Notes under the pieces: model-generated
Told to the model about the DNA's origin: nothing
The model's input: only the letters and a program-made list of their open reading frames with translations
Database searches by the model: none
Translations under genes and position numbers: made by a program
In this document: positions 1 through 10,394 of the stretch, in pieces
Numbering within the stretch: position 1 is the stretch's first letter
Layout of the letters: each line of letters begins with the position of its first letter
From: Achatina immaculata
Taxonomy: Eukaryota; Mollusca; Gastropoda; Stylommatophora; Achatinidae
DNA length: 64,000 nt
Reading direction: 5' to 3'
Assembly: GCA_009760885.1 (NCBI GenBank)
Contig: CM019696.1
Location: 48,402,574-48,466,573 of the forward strand

Positions 1-205
1 GGGCTATGGTGGCTTAGTGGAGCTAAAAAGCAGGTGTGTGCAACATTTCTTTAGCAGACTCCACTGCCACAGGGGCTATGGTGATACCCCTGCCCCCATA
101 TGCCAAGCTAGGCCTGTTGCTGGGGACACTAATGAAGAAGTAGGGCAGGGTCTTTGTCAGCTATGGTTCACCAACCCTGATGCTAACATGTCAGCTATGG
201 TTCAC
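1..205 (+). repeat. Repeat F, copy 1 (cut by window edge)
   Basis: This is the 3' two thirds of a dispersed non-coding repeat of about 300-350 bp that I call F. It is recognised by blocks such as 'ctttagcagactccac', 'aggcctgttgctgggg' and 'cagggtctttgtcagctatgg', which recur in the same order near 6.8, 33.8, 41.0, 51.2, 53.5 and 63.4 kb on either strand. No reading frame is shared between copies. The transposition mechanism is not evident. Confidence 0.75.
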
Positions 206-524
206 TGAGTGCCAAATAATACAGTATCTTTGCCTCATGAAAGAAAGAAAGAAAGAAAGAATTGTTTCTTTATTTTTGTTGCACATTTATTTCATATCAC
301 AACTATGAAAGTTTGCTTGAAACAAGAAATGAACCATAAATCTGATGGAGGTAGTCCACTCAGTACTGAACTGCCCTTTCATGAAAATGATGACTGTTTT
401 TGAGCCCTGCTACCTGTACACTCAGATTTACCTAGTTGTTAAAAAAAAAAAAAAAAAAGCACACACTGGACTCTAGAGAGTTTAGAGAAAATTCCACTGA
501 AAGCTAAGAATATCCAGCTTCAAA

Positions 525-805
525 GTGTGCCAGCTCACGGCCATCAGCTGCTGTTCATCTCCCTAGAACCACAGGCACTTAAACCGTGTCGGACAAGGCG
601 TGGATTACAGTGGTTTGCTTGTGGAATGGACCCAATAAGTAAGCCCCTGGGCAGATTTCACCACCACGAGGTCCACAATGAGCCCAACCTTCGTCAGCCA
701 GGCTCTACCCACCACTAGCAGAACCATGTAGAGACTGGGTGGGGTCTTGGTCAGCTCTGGTTCACTGGCTGGTGACAACTGTCCTGGGATCTTTGCCCAT
801 CTTAA
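525..805 (+). repeat. Possible divergent copy of repeat F
   Basis: The second half contains 'agactgggtggggtcttggtcagctctggttcactg' style sequence that follows the order of repeat F, and 'ttcgtcagccaggctcta' fits the middle block. The first half does not align well by eye, so the assignment is tentative. Confidence 0.3.
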
Positions 806-964
806 CCAGCAGCACAGGAAAAACAAACATGAGACATCACACAAAAATCAATGCCTTAAATACAGGTCTGCACCAAAGTTGACACACAGTGAACATAAAA
901 AAAAAATATACATAAACAGATAAAATAAACAGATAAAACACTGAGGATGAACAGAAGACTTCAC

Positions 965-1086
965 CTTCCTCATCGAGCCACTTTACTGTGAATGGCTGAA
1001 CATCATCAAATTTGCAAATGTCCTTGATCTCAGCACAAAAGTCCAAATACTTTACATCATTTTTTATGTTGGTCACTAAAATGTTC
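965..1086 (-). CDS. aPKC: Atypical protein kinase C, coding exon 2 (PB1 domain)
   Basis: This exon, read on the minus strand, encodes 40 complete codons of the PB1 domain, ending FTVKWLDEEG. The fit to the PB1 domain of fly and vertebrate aPKC (FTxKWxDEE, preceded by a ...CxEIxxIC... helix) is clear. In this family the acidic DEE segment is part of the OPCA motif by which aPKC pairs with PAR-6 and p62. The acceptor is ttttag-like at 1088-1087 and the donor is GT at 964-963 (gaag/gtgaag). The first G completes a Gly codon begun in the exon ending at 2270, so the phase matches. The next exons (rest of PB1, C1 domain and kinase) must lie left of the window. The intron between the two exons holds a SINE. 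Confidence 0.88.
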
Positions 1087-1169
1087 CTAAACAGATGTCA
1101 AAATTATGATCAAACTTGTGTTTGTGATAGTAAAGGAAAATATAAACATAAACTATACTTGTGGAAAAA

Positions 1170-1433
1170 AAAAAGGTAAAGGTAATCCTGTCATGCCTTA
1201 GAGGCACATAGGGATATGGTGTTAGTCCTCATATTTTCCTTGACCTGTCAGCACACTAGAGGGTGATATGGTCAGTATCACGCCTGGCTGCCTTTCCTTC
1301 TCCAACTCCAGAAAATGTCAGGTACTCGTTTCTACAGCTGGGTGACTGGGGTGCCTCTCTGGCCGGATCTGAACCCCCGACCTTCACCACAAGAGACCAG
1401 TGCACTAACCACTTCGCCACTCAGACACCCACT
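1170..1433 (-). repeat. tRNA-derived SINE, family G, copy 1
   Basis: On the minus strand the element starts with a tRNA-like head: a box-A-like stretch (tggcgaagtgg) and, about 45 bases on, a box-B-like stretch (ggttcagatcc). The body ends in 'gcctctaaggcatgacaggatt' style sequence followed by an A/T-rich run at the low-coordinate end. Other copies lie near 10.9-11.1, 34.6-34.8, 48.4 and 61.2-61.5 kb. It sits in the intron between the two aPKC exons. It is a SINE rather than a tRNA gene because no full cloverleaf can be formed and the body is dispersed. Confidence 0.75.
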
Positions 1434-2264
1434 TGTGAAAGGAAAGGGATAATGTAAACTATATGAAAGTTAGGGGGAAATATAAGCTATATAAACTATA
1501 CTTGCAAAAAGTACAAATTAACTATGAATCTGCAATAAGCAGTATTAAGATGATGCTGTCTCAGGTTTTTAATGGAGGAAAAAAAAACTAACTAAAAAAG
1601 AATAAAAAAAAAACTATTAAGAACTTTAAAAAAAAACATTATACATATATGTATTTAAAAATATACACTCATGTACATAAATATACCCTCATATGCATAA
1701 ATATACCCTCATTTACATACTGATACATTTATACATTGGTCGTCTAATGAGATGGTTTTAAAGCGAGCACTTATTCAACTGTCGTGATTTTTACTAAACG
1801 TCATCTTGCTAAGCAGAACCTCTCATGGCCGACTCTATCAATAATACATTTATGCACACAGTTAAAATGTAAATTAACAGAAGGATAGGAGTTCTTTCTT
1901 CAAAACATAACATAACAACTGAAAATGAGAGTCATCAAATGGCATGTACACTTCTCTCTACTCTACAGTGTGTAAGCATGGACACCATACACAAAATTGA
2001 AAAGAAATCGAGGCTGTCAAAATGTGGATATACAGAAAAACAGGTCATATTCCTCTGACAGAAAAGAAAATAAATGAAGTAATAAATCAACTGAACTGAA
2101 AACAGAAATAATGACAAACATAAACAGAAAGAATGACAAATATAAGAATCTGACAGCTGAAATGTTTCAGGCCATATTAAAATGCATAATACAATAAAGA
2201 AACCCACATATATGGGAAAATTTGAAGTAAACAAAACACGAAAGACAACGACACAGAATCAGAA
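1434..2264. other. aPKC intron remainder, no further element recognised
   Basis: This is A/T-rich intronic sequence with short A-runs and a few tandem 'atataccctcat' motifs near 1660-1720. I see no exon, conserved protein segment or known mobile element in it. Confidence 0.5.
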
Positions 2265-2269
2265 CTTAC

Positions 2270-2331
2270 CCGTTGTACCCAACCTTGATACGAATTGAGT
2301 TCTCCAACTCCTTGTTGTCCAGAGTGGGCAT
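2270..2331 (-). CDS. aPKC: Atypical protein kinase C, first coding exon
   Basis: On the minus strand an ATG at 2331-2329 opens MPTLDNKELENSIRIKVGYN plus a split Gly codon, then a perfect donor (gtaagt) at 2269. The segment IRIKVGYNG continues into the exon at 1086 as NILVTNIK. This reproduces the first two strands of the aPKC PB1 domain (fly: ITVKTAYNG...). The Lys in IRIK is the conserved basic residue of type I/II PB1 domains. The ATG is chosen because aPKC proteins start with a short tail before PB1, often Met-Pro. An acceptor (ttttccag) ends at 2350, so the exon itself begins at 2349 and at least one 5' untranslated exon lies further right. An upstream coding exon in the same frame cannot be excluded. 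Confidence 0.82.
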
Positions 2332-2734
2332 TTTTACAGCTATACAAGGCTGGAAAATTTAAAAAAAAATCTTTCAAATTCTGCATTCACCTGCTTATAA
2401 ATCTGGCCATAACCTTGTATTCACAGGACTGAGTTTTAAAACTCACCCTTTCAGCCACTATTAGTGTACTGTGTAATCTGGTGTGTCTCACCCTGTAGGT
2501 GTTTATTCTCCATCTGCAGAAGCTGCCTTCCCTAACACTTTTGTGTCAGGTCTCATAAAGGACACCTCTTGCACCATCTACTGATGAGAAATGGTTCACT
2601 ATCAACTGCGCAACTTCACTAAATGGACCAGTCATATATAAAAGACACTGATCATGTTTATGTGCATATGTATTTATTCTTCATGCACAGACAGCCACAT
2701 ACACAGTACACTCTGGTCTCCTCTACAGGCAGAT

Positions 2735-2905
2735 GTTCTGTGCTTGGACGATAGACCACTTTGTCTCGTATCCTCAGGGTCACAGGTGGTCATGACACTA
2801 CCAAGAGAACCATGGACCCACCGGAAACAAGTCTCAGCAATCTGGTGGGTCTAGAACTCATGATCCTTTGCTCATCAAGAAGACACTTTAACCACTGACT
2901 GCACC
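2735..2905 (-). repeat. Possible tRNA-like SINE fragment
   Basis: On the minus strand 'tcagtggttaaagtgtcttcttgatgagc' followed by 'catgagttctagaccc' resembles a box A and a box B of a tRNA-derived SINE. No second copy was found in the window, so the call is weak. Confidence 0.3.
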
Positions 2906-2937
2906 TTAACTGCTCCCCCCTTCCTCCTCTCTCTCTC

Positions 2938-3830
2938 TCTGAACCTTAAGTGCCCAGGGCACATGGGGCTTCCGCAAGGGTTTTCCACAAATGCCTGTCT
3001 TTCGCCTTTTTTTTTGCTCTTGCCCAGGTGAGCCCTCTATTGCTCAACATCCTTTCTGTTGTTCTTCTCCATGTCTCTTTTGGTCTACCCTTACTTCTGC
3101 TCCCCTGTGGTGTCCATCTTAGTGCTATTTTTGGTAGTGAGTTGTCAGTCATTCGGAGCACATGTCCCAACCATCGCCAGCGTCTTTCCTCAATAATTGT
3201 TGTCAGTGGTTTCATCTGCATTTCTGCCAATAAGATGTTATTTCTTATGGTGTTTGGCCTTCCTCTTGGCCCAAACAAAATTATAGTTCCCCATCTACTG
3301 TAAGCTGCTTGGTTAGCTTCTTTCCTATACCTTGCACTTGCTTCTTTTAGTCTGATGTTGTTTTCAATGTCCTATTTTGTCTCAGCTAGTTATCTTGCAG
3401 CTGTCAGGTTATCTTCAAGTATTTGAAGCTCTTCTGTCCAGTATGGCTGGTAGTTTTTCCCTTCCTCCTTGTGGTATGGTTTCAAAAACTGCTTCTAATA
3501 TTGTTTCACTGAACTGTTTGGCCATTTTGTTCACATCCTTGTGTCAGGTGTTTATGTTTTCACAGTATAGGTCTGTAAGTCTGCTGAAACTTTCCCTATT
3601 GGTTCTTTTCTAACTCCACCTTGGTAGTGGTTCTTGTGTTGGTGTTCTGTAGTTAAGATCTATCATTAGTTTTATTGGTTTGTGGTCGCTTCCTCCTAGT
3701 TGTCCAAGTATCTCTCGTTCAGTTTTGTGTGCTATATCTTCTGTTGTGAATGCTAGGTCTGGGGTTGTGGTCACTTCCTCCTAGTTGTCCAAGTATCTCT
3801 TGTTCAGTTTTGGTTTGGCTCATCATCTGC
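2938..3830 (-). pseudogene. LINE-A: internally deleted non-LTR retrotransposon
   Basis: Read on the minus strand from about 3830 the element first encodes the end of an apurinic-type endonuclease, with the motif GGSDHKPIKL (about 3690), then the spacer between endonuclease and reverse transcriptase (KEASARYRKEANQAAYS, near 3300-3350). It then jumps directly to the C-terminal tail: RRWRWLGHVLRM, RWTPQGSRSKGRPKETWRRT and a final CALGT-stop at 2946. The whole reverse transcriptase domain (several hundred codons) is missing. The 3' end abuts a (TC)n run, which is (GA)n on the element strand. Stop codons interrupt the front part. Two shorter copies of the same 3' end lie at 5608-5925 and 47454-47541. 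Confidence 0.8.
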
Positions 3831-4262
3831 TTGACTGATTAGTAGTAGGCTGTTATCCATTTCCCATTCCTCTACCTCCTCTCCTCTGCTTGACTGATTA
3901 GTAGTAGGCTGTTATCCATTTCCCATTCCTCTACATCCTCTCCTCTGCTTACTGATTAGTAGTAGGTTGTTATCCATTTCCCATTCCTCTACTTCCTCTC
4001 TTCTGCTTGATTGATCAGTAGTAGGTTGTTATCCATTTCCCATTCCTCTACTTCCTCTCTTCTGCTTGATTGATTAGTAGTAGGTTGTTATCCATTTCCC
4101 ATTCCTCTACTTCCTCTCCTCTGCTTGACTGATTATAGTAGGTTGTTATCTATTTCCCACTCTTCTACTTACTTTGTTATCTATTTCCCATTCTTCTACT
4201 TCCTCTCCTCTGCTTGACTGATTAGTAGTAGTTATCTATTTCCAATTCCTCTACTTCTCTGC
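3829..4262. repeat. 59-bp minisatellite
   Basis: About seven imperfect tandem copies of a unit beginning 'gcttgactgattagtagtag' and ending in a C/T-rich stretch; successive starts at 3829, 3888 and 3947 give a 59-bp period. The last copies are shortened. The array begins at the 5' edge of LINE-A. Confidence 0.9.
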
Positions 4263-4592
4263 TGTCTGTTTCCTTATATCCCCAATGTTCTAAGTGACCT
4301 GAAGTCACTTATGATTAGGCTGAGACTGTGTGCTTTCTATTTTTGTAAGCATCATAGGCTTTCCTTAGGGGGGGTTTCCATATATGCTTTTAATTTTTTA
4401 ATGGTTATGTCCCTTGAATTGTGGTTACTTTTTAACTCACCCTTATAGTTTCCTGTAATCTGTGACTCCTTCATAAATGTAACATTTCTACTGACTCCAC
4501 AACTATGCTTGTAACTGAAAATCTTCCTACTGACTCCACAACTCTGCTTGTAACTTGTTTAAAATGACAGGAAGAGCTTTCCTACACCATCT

Positions 4593-5305
4593 TCAAGTTC
4601 AGGCTAAATCTCTGATCAAACAGGACACAATCTTCAGTATTCTCCCTTCAAGTTCAGGCTAAATCTCTGATCAAACAGGACACAATCTTCAGTATTCTCC
4701 CTTCAAGTTCAGGCTAAATCTCTGATCAAACAGGACACAATCTTCAGTATTCTCCCTTCAAGTTCAGGCTAAATCTCTGATCAAACAGGACACAGTCTTC
4801 AGTACTCTCCCTTCAAGTTCAGGCTAAATCTCTGATCAAACAGGACACAGTCTTCAGTACTCTCCCTTCAAGTTCAGGCTAAATCTCTGATCAAACAGGA
4901 CACAGTCTTCAGTACTCTCCCTTCAAGTTCAGGCTAAATCTCTGATCAAACAGGACACAATCTTCAGTACTCTCCCTTCAAGTTCAGGCTAAATCTCTGA
5001 TCAAACAGGACACAATCTTCAGTACTCTCCCTTCAAGTTCAGGCTAAATCTCTGATCAAACAGGACACAGTCCTCAATATTCTCCCTTCAAGTTCAGGCT
5101 AAATCTCCGATCAAACAGGACACAGTCCTCAATATTCTCCCTTCAAGTTCAGGCTAAATCTCTGATCAAACAGGACACAGTCCTCAATATTCTCCCTTCA
5201 AGTTCAGGCTAAATCTCCGATCAAACAGGGCACAGTCCTCAATATTCTCCCTTCAAGTTCAGGCTAAATCTCTGATCAAACAGGACACAGTCCTCAGTAT
5301 TCTCC
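4593..5305. repeat. 55-bp minisatellite
   Basis: About thirteen tandem copies of a 55-bp unit beginning 'cttcaagttcaggctaaatc'. Variants are grouped: 'acaatcttcagtat' copies first, 'acagtcttcagtac' next and 'acagtcctcaatat' last, as expected from block-wise expansion. Confidence 0.93.
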
Positions 5306-5359
5306 AAGTTCTCATAGCAGTCCCCCAGCTTCTGCCTCAATTCCAGATCCTGCTTTTTT

Positions 5360-6068
5360 TTTTACACCAAATGGATGATAGATGCAGCTCAAAGAGAACT
5401 AGTATACGCCAAATGGATGATGGATGTAGCTCAGGGAAACTAGTATACACCAAACGGATGATAGATGCTGATCAAAGAGAACTAGTATAAATCAAATGGA
5501 TGATAGATGAAGTTCAAAGCGAGCTAGTAAACACCAAATGGATGATAGATGCAGATTAAAGAGAACTAGTATACACCAAATGGATGATAGATGCAGATCA
5601 CAGAGAACTCTCTCTCTGTCTGAACCTTAAGTGCCCAGGGCACATGGGGCTTCCGCAAGGGTTTTCCACAAATGCCTGTCTTTTGCCTTTTTTTCTGCTC
5701 TTGCCCAGGTGAACCCTCTATTGCTCAACATCCTTTCTGTTGTTCTTCTCCATGTCTCTTTTGGTCTACCCTTACTTCTGTTCCCCTGTGGTGTCCATCT
5801 TAGTGCTATTTTTGGTAGTGAGTTGTCAGTCATCCAGAGCACATGTCCCAACCATCGCCAGCGTCTTTCCTCAATAACTGCTGTCAGTGGCTTCATCTGC
5901 ATTTCTGCCAACAAGATGTTCAAAGAGAACTAGTAACACCAAATGGATGATAGATGCAGTTCAAAGAGAGCTAGTAAACACCAAAGGGATGACAGATGTG
6001 GTAAAGAGAGAACTAGTATACACCAAGTGGATGATGGATGTAACTCAAAGAGAACTAGTATACAGCAA
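5360..6068. repeat. 39-42-bp minisatellite interrupted by a LINE insertion
   Basis: Tandem copies of a unit around 'acaccaaatggatgatagat' followed by 'gcagctcaaagagaactagt' run from 5360 to about 5607, stop, and resume from about 5926 to 6068. The gap is filled by a LINE-A 3' fragment. A single array split by a later insertion explains the layout. Confidence 0.88.
5608..5925 (-). mobile_element. LINE-A 3' fragment inserted in a minisatellite
   Basis: On the minus strand this encodes the last 95 or so codons of the LINE-A protein (NILLAEMQMKPLT ... RRWRWLGHVLWM ... stop at 5627), almost identical to the copy at 2946-3278. It is truncated at its 5' side and ends in a (TC)n stretch on the plus strand. 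The sequence 'cagagaac' precedes it and 'caaagagaac' follows it, which could be a target-site duplication but is ambiguous inside a tandem repeat. Confidence 0.85.
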
Positions 6069-6202
6069 AACAATGCTGGACACTCATAATTATGGCTCCA
6101 TGATGTGCAAATGAGGCATGATGCATTAGTTACGGACTTTGCTAAGCACTGTTTTGCTGAAAAGATCCTCTCATGATTGATTCTATCATGCTGAATTTGC
6201 AT

Positions 6203-6480
6203 AGTAAGCCACAGGAATAGCCACAGTGGTGCAGCGGTTAGTGCTCTCACCTGCCAGTCACAAGGTCCATGGTTCAATTTTCCACTTGAGCAGAATTTTG
6301 CTGGACTGGCCAGCACCAGCACCAAAACACCTTTAAAAAACTGGTAGCTGGAATATCAGGAAAAGAAAGGCAGCGAGGATAGGTGCTGACATCTGTACAT
6401 CAAATGCTGTTGTGGCCTAGAAATGTAAAGCCACTAACATTTCATGCCATTCTGGGCAAGCAAATGCCATGGAACACAGA
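6203..6480 (+). repeat. tRNA-derived SINE, family E, copy 1
   Basis: The head 'gtggtgcagcggttagtgct' resembles box A and 'ggttcaatttt' box B. The body ends in 'gtagtggtctagaaatgtgaagccactaac' type sequence shared with copies near 10.4-10.75 and 30.2-30.5 kb. It is not a functional tRNA: no matching acceptor stem is present and the body is long. Confidence 0.65.
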
Positions 6481-6717
6481 ACAGCAAACAGTGTTTGCAC
6501 TGCAAGCATCAGTCTCCTTGCACTTGCATCTTTTTTGTCTTCAAATTTAGCTCTCACGAAGAGTAGCTCTCAACATGGTTCATCTTTTGGTCACTTCTTC
6601 CCAATCTGATTGAAAAATCTCTTCTGGATAACAAATATCCTTGATTTCAGTGTTTAGTGTACCTCACAGCCTCGTCCTCTCCACAAGTTCATCATATAAA
6701 ACTGTTCTTCTGTTTCA

Positions 6718-7035
6718 GCTTCTTCTGCTATCTCCCTAGAAATGCAAGCTGCTGTCCTATGCAGCTGATGTGGTGAAGATGTTAAGGCACAGCATCATGT
6801 TCGAGTGGGGGCAGATTATGGCAGCCATGTTTTCTATCCTTGCGAGGAGATAACAAGCAAAGGGTTTGCAATGCTTCTTCAGAGACTCCACCACCATGGC
6901 GACTATGGCAATCTCTGTCCTGTTAGCTAGACTAAGCCTGTTATTGGGGTATTAACGGAGAGCTGGGACAAGCTCTTGGTTAGCTATGGTGCTAGCATGT
7001 CAGTTTTGGGTCATCACCTCAAAGGACAACCAGCA
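6718..7035 (+). repeat. Repeat F, copy 2
   Basis: This is an almost full-length F copy. It starts near 'gtggtgaagatgttaaggcac', passes the 'cagactccaccaccatggcg' block and ends near 'gctagcatgtcagttttggg'. Confidence 0.75.
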
Positions 7036-7979
7036 TATGACAAACGAACATCAATGATTAGAACTGAAAGATGCATCCAAATATGATATGAACATTTTAG
7101 ACACACAGACCTCCAGATCACTGAAGACATCCCGCAAAAACTGGTCTCTCTAAAGAGATATAAAAGCCTAAATTTGGCCCTAGGAAAAGCACAAGGTTAA
7201 AATTCTGTTGGACATAACAGAAGAACTCCTACTGATGGTGGGATTCATGGAAGTGACCCATCTCTTGGTCTAAATAACTGAGCTGGTGAGACTAAATAAA
7301 CGAGCCCGTGGAAATGAACACAGAATAAGAAGGCATTCATCCAACATCCTGGGAAACTATGTTGCTGATCATCCCAGTGCGCCAGCAGCATTCATTCAAG
7401 AACAGTGAACAGAACTCCTGTACCATGCAGGGTAAGAGAAGGCTGTCAGGACACGAACTCTAAGCAAGCATACATGGAAGACTGATCGTTCGTTCATCGT
7501 GCATCATTCCATGGATCTGGATGTAAAATTACTTACTGATCCCATGTAGGGGATTTACTTCCTTCACTGCAATAACTATAGTTTTTTCCCAAGAGCTGTT
7601 CATTAGAAATCCAAGAATTATAGCTTTTACTCAATAGTTGTTCCTTCGGAATTTAGGAACAAACCCACACAGTCTGCTTTTGATGCGCTATCCGCCACCA
7701 AGAGAGTCAATTTATGTTGCATTATTGTGAAACGAAGCAATTTCTTAACCAAATGCAGATATACACTTCAGCTCTACATTCTGCACTTGGGTTTGTGCAA
7801 ACAGTGAAACTGTAAAGATTTACCTGCAGCTTGGTGAGATAGCAAAAGATCGCAATCCTGTCCCTGCCCAGAACGACAAGTACATGTATAATAATAAATT
7901 CTACACCGGAAACTGAATAAAAAATTGTTATTGTGCTTCGTGGTTGCAAAGATTCGGATAATTAATATCGTTAGTACGA
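7036..7979. other. No gene or known element recognised
   Basis: This stretch of mixed composition has only short open frames interrupted by stops. I recognise no protein motif, RNA gene or repeat found elsewhere in the window. Confidence 0.4.
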
Positions 7980-8218
7980 AAATAATAATAATAATAATAA
8001 TCAGGTGCCGTGCCGACTGCCGTTGGCTGTTATGCTTCTCAAGAGTACACGATCCTTCATGCAGGCCATTAGATCAGTTGCTGGTCTCCTTTCACATTAT
8101 CTCGTCAGACTTTCCAGTATCATTTCTCTTGGTCTTCCTCTGGTTCTTCTTCCCTATATTTTTCCTGTTGTTATAATTTTTTCACTGTCCTCTCTTCTCA
8201 TTGCATGTCCTATCTTCT
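7980..8218 (-). pseudogene. LINE-B 3' end, copy 1
   Basis: The minus strand matches the last 70 or so codons of the long LINE at 58868-60432: ATAGGACATGCAATGAGAAG, then the basic GRPRE segment, LMACMKDR and the final SRHGT. It is followed by a (TTA)n tail (7980-8001 on the plus strand). Stop codons and frameshifts make it a pseudogene. Confidence 0.85.
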
Positions 8219-8770
8219 TCTTCGTTCGCTTCTACCACCAAGACCGCCCCGTGAACCTCCTGAATTTACTCCTATGGTCCCCGATAGGTCCCGTGGTCCC
8301 CCGTGTGGTCCCCAAAAGGACCATACAAGATCCACGAGAGGACCACAAGAGATTCAGAGTATGGACGGACTTGAGCTTGTTTATTGGTGGGTCTCAGAAG
8401 CGGGATTGCGTGACACCGTGGTTTTCGCTGCACCAGTTTAATCTACAGCTGGACTTTCTCATTGGAAAACCACGACGTATTTTTGGATACATGTGTATCC
8501 CCGGCGCGTGAGAGACGGTTGCCTATCCAGTCCAGCGTCGGCTTTCTACCCGGAAAACCTCAGCGTGATTAGGATGCACATACATCCCCACCGGATGAGA
8601 GGTGCTTGCTAGCCACTAGTAAGTTTCACCCCTGGGTTTAGACATACTATCCCAGTATGGGCGTGATTAGGACCTGACCGACCTCTAGAGCGGAGGTGCC
8701 GTGACATGAGTAGCCATCAAGTTTCACCCCTGGTTTAGGCATATTTCACCACTAATGGTGTACAGTATTA
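8213..8770 (-). repeat. Repeat X, copy 1
   Basis: Repeat X is a non-coding retroelement of several hundred base pairs ending in 'agcgaacgaagaag' and (GAA)n. This copy is inverted, its tail appearing as 'cttcttcttcgttcgcttct' at 8213-8235. Diagnostic internal blocks are 'aaaaccacggtgtcacgcaa' (near 8410-8440 inverted), the repeated 'ctctcacc..gg..ggtgat' units and 'cacctccgctctagaggtcgg'. Other copies are at 28126-28350, 32699-33518 and 41810-43066. Confidence 0.8.
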
Positions 8771-8771
8771 C

Positions 8772-9719
8772 TGTCCAAAACAGAAAAAGGAATGGAAAAA
8801 CTAATTATGTCAGTCCGTAAGAATAGTGAAGAGCAAAACCTCTATCTTAATGCGAAGAAAATTAAATTGATGACAACTGACAAAACAAACAAGGCAGCTG
8901 ATATGTGTATCAATGAGGAAAAACTGGAAGAAGTGGAGGGTTTTGAATATCTTGGATCATTATAACTAATAATGGAGATACAATGAGGGAAATTAAAAGG
9001 AGAACATCTATCGCTCTTCAGAAAGTAAAACAAATAAAGAATCTGTGGAGAGGAACAGACAGAACTACAAAAATAAGATTTTTAAGGGCATGCATCTTTC
9101 CCATCGCAACATATGCCTGTGAGATCTTGACACTTAACAAAACAGCTGAGAAACACATAAACGCCTTTGAATGTAAATGCTACAGAAGAGTTCTTCAAAT
9201 ACCATTCATTCATTCATTCATTTGCATGTCCCTTGTGGAACTTTGCCTCCCAAACAGCACTCCTGTAGGGCTCTCGGTTGTGAGCAAGATGGCCTACTGC
9301 TGTTGCATCCATTTGCAGATCGTCAACGATGTCTTGTAGCCATCTTCGTTTTGGTCTTCCTCTTATATATCCTTCAAATACCATGGACACAAAAAAGAAC
9401 AAATATATCCTTACTACAAGAACTTAATATTGAAGAAGACTGGCTAGTAAAGAAGATTAAAGAGAGAAGATTAAAGAGAGAAAACTTAAATATTTTGGAC
9501 ACATTAAACGTCATGATAATCTAGAGAAAACCGTCTTGGAAAGGCACATAATGGAAAAAAGAAAGAGAGGAAGACCAAGGCGAAGATGGCTGCAGGACAT
9601 CGTTGATGATCTGCAAATGGATGTATCAGCAGCAGGCCATTTTGCTCACAACCGAGAGGCCTACAGGAGTGCTGTTAGGGAGGCAAAGCTCCGCAAGGGA
9701 CATGCAAATTAATGAATGA
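8772..9719 (+). pseudogene. LINE-C, 5'-truncated, carrying a nested inverted copy
   Basis: The plus strand encodes the region after the reverse transcriptase active site (MEKLIMSVRKNSEEQN, LMTTDKTNKAADMCINEEKL), the ALQKVKQIKNLWRG segment and, after an insertion, the C-terminal tail with GRPRRRWLQDIVDDLQMD. It ends in 'gacatgcaaattaatgaatgaatga', that is an (AATG)n-like tail. Stops and frameshifts are frequent. The same family occurs at 23991-25095 (minus) and 45100-45411 (plus). Confidence 0.85.
9206..9371 (-). mobile_element. Nested LINE-C 3' fragment with 13-bp target-site duplication
   Basis: This 166-bp segment is the reverse complement of the LINE-C 3' end, starting on the plus strand with (ATTC)n and 'atttgcatgtcccttg'. 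It lies inside the plus-strand LINE-C. It is bounded by the direct repeat 'cttcaaataccat' at 9193-9205 and 9372-9384. This is the hallmark of target-primed reverse transcription of a strongly 5'-truncated copy. Confidence 0.9.
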
Positions 9720-9754
9720 ATGATAACTGTCAGTACAGCTCGCGTGTACAGTAC

Positions 9755-10000
9755 AGTACAGTACAACGATGCCTGTGTACACTGTAGCAAAAGAGTAGAA
9801 CACACGCTGTTAGCCTTGAAAAATCAACAAGCACTTTCGACATCAAAGCAAGAGAAACCCTAAGAGAGGGAATTGGAACAGAACGCAGGACTCCAGTTGT
9901 CCAACCACTAGAAAACAATGCACCAACCACTGGGCAACAAACCACAGCCCTAGACAGAATTGTTTCCATTTTATCTGCTTATTTTGAATACGCACTGTAC
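9755..10000 (+). other. Unassigned open stretch, possibly LINE-derived
   Basis: The plus strand has an open run containing CVHCSKRVEHTLL, which recalls the CxxC...H zinc-knuckle that follows RNase H in I-type LINEs, then a longer unassigned open part ending near ALDRIVSILSAYFEYA. There is no start codon or splice signal to support a host exon. The identity is unknown. Confidence 0.25.
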
Positions 10001-10019
10001 AGGCAGGTCTACACAAAAG

Positions 10020-10394
10020 TAACTGAAAGCAGCAGAAATGTGCTTTATTAGAAGAATGTTGCTAATTCCCTAGACAGCAAAAATAACTAATGGAGAATGT
10101 TTGTGAAGAGCGGGATAGAAAAAAAATATTGTCACAAAAAAATAAGAGAGAGACAATTTACTTTCATAGGACTCGCAATGAGAAGAGGGGGCGTTGAGAA
10201 TATTATAATAACAGTAAAAATATAGGGAAGAAAAGCCAGAGGAAGACCAAGAAAAATGATACTGGAAAGTCTGACGAGATTGTGTGAGAGGAGATCACCA
10301 AATGATCTAATGGCCTGCATGAAGGATCGAGTACTCTTGAGAAGAATAATAGCCAACGGCAGTCGGCACGGCACCTGATGATGATGATGATGAT
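10020..10394 (+). pseudogene. LINE-B 3' end, copy 2
   Basis: The segment matches LINE-B from 'gcagaaatgtgctttattagaag' through the basic tail to 'agtcggcacggcacctgatgatg', ending in (GAT)n. Several stops and small indels are present. Confidence 0.85.

Noticed and set aside
1367..1433. Possible tRNA gene on the minus strand
   Set aside because: A- and B-box-like sequences are present, but the acceptor stem does not pair and the segment is the head of a repeated SINE.
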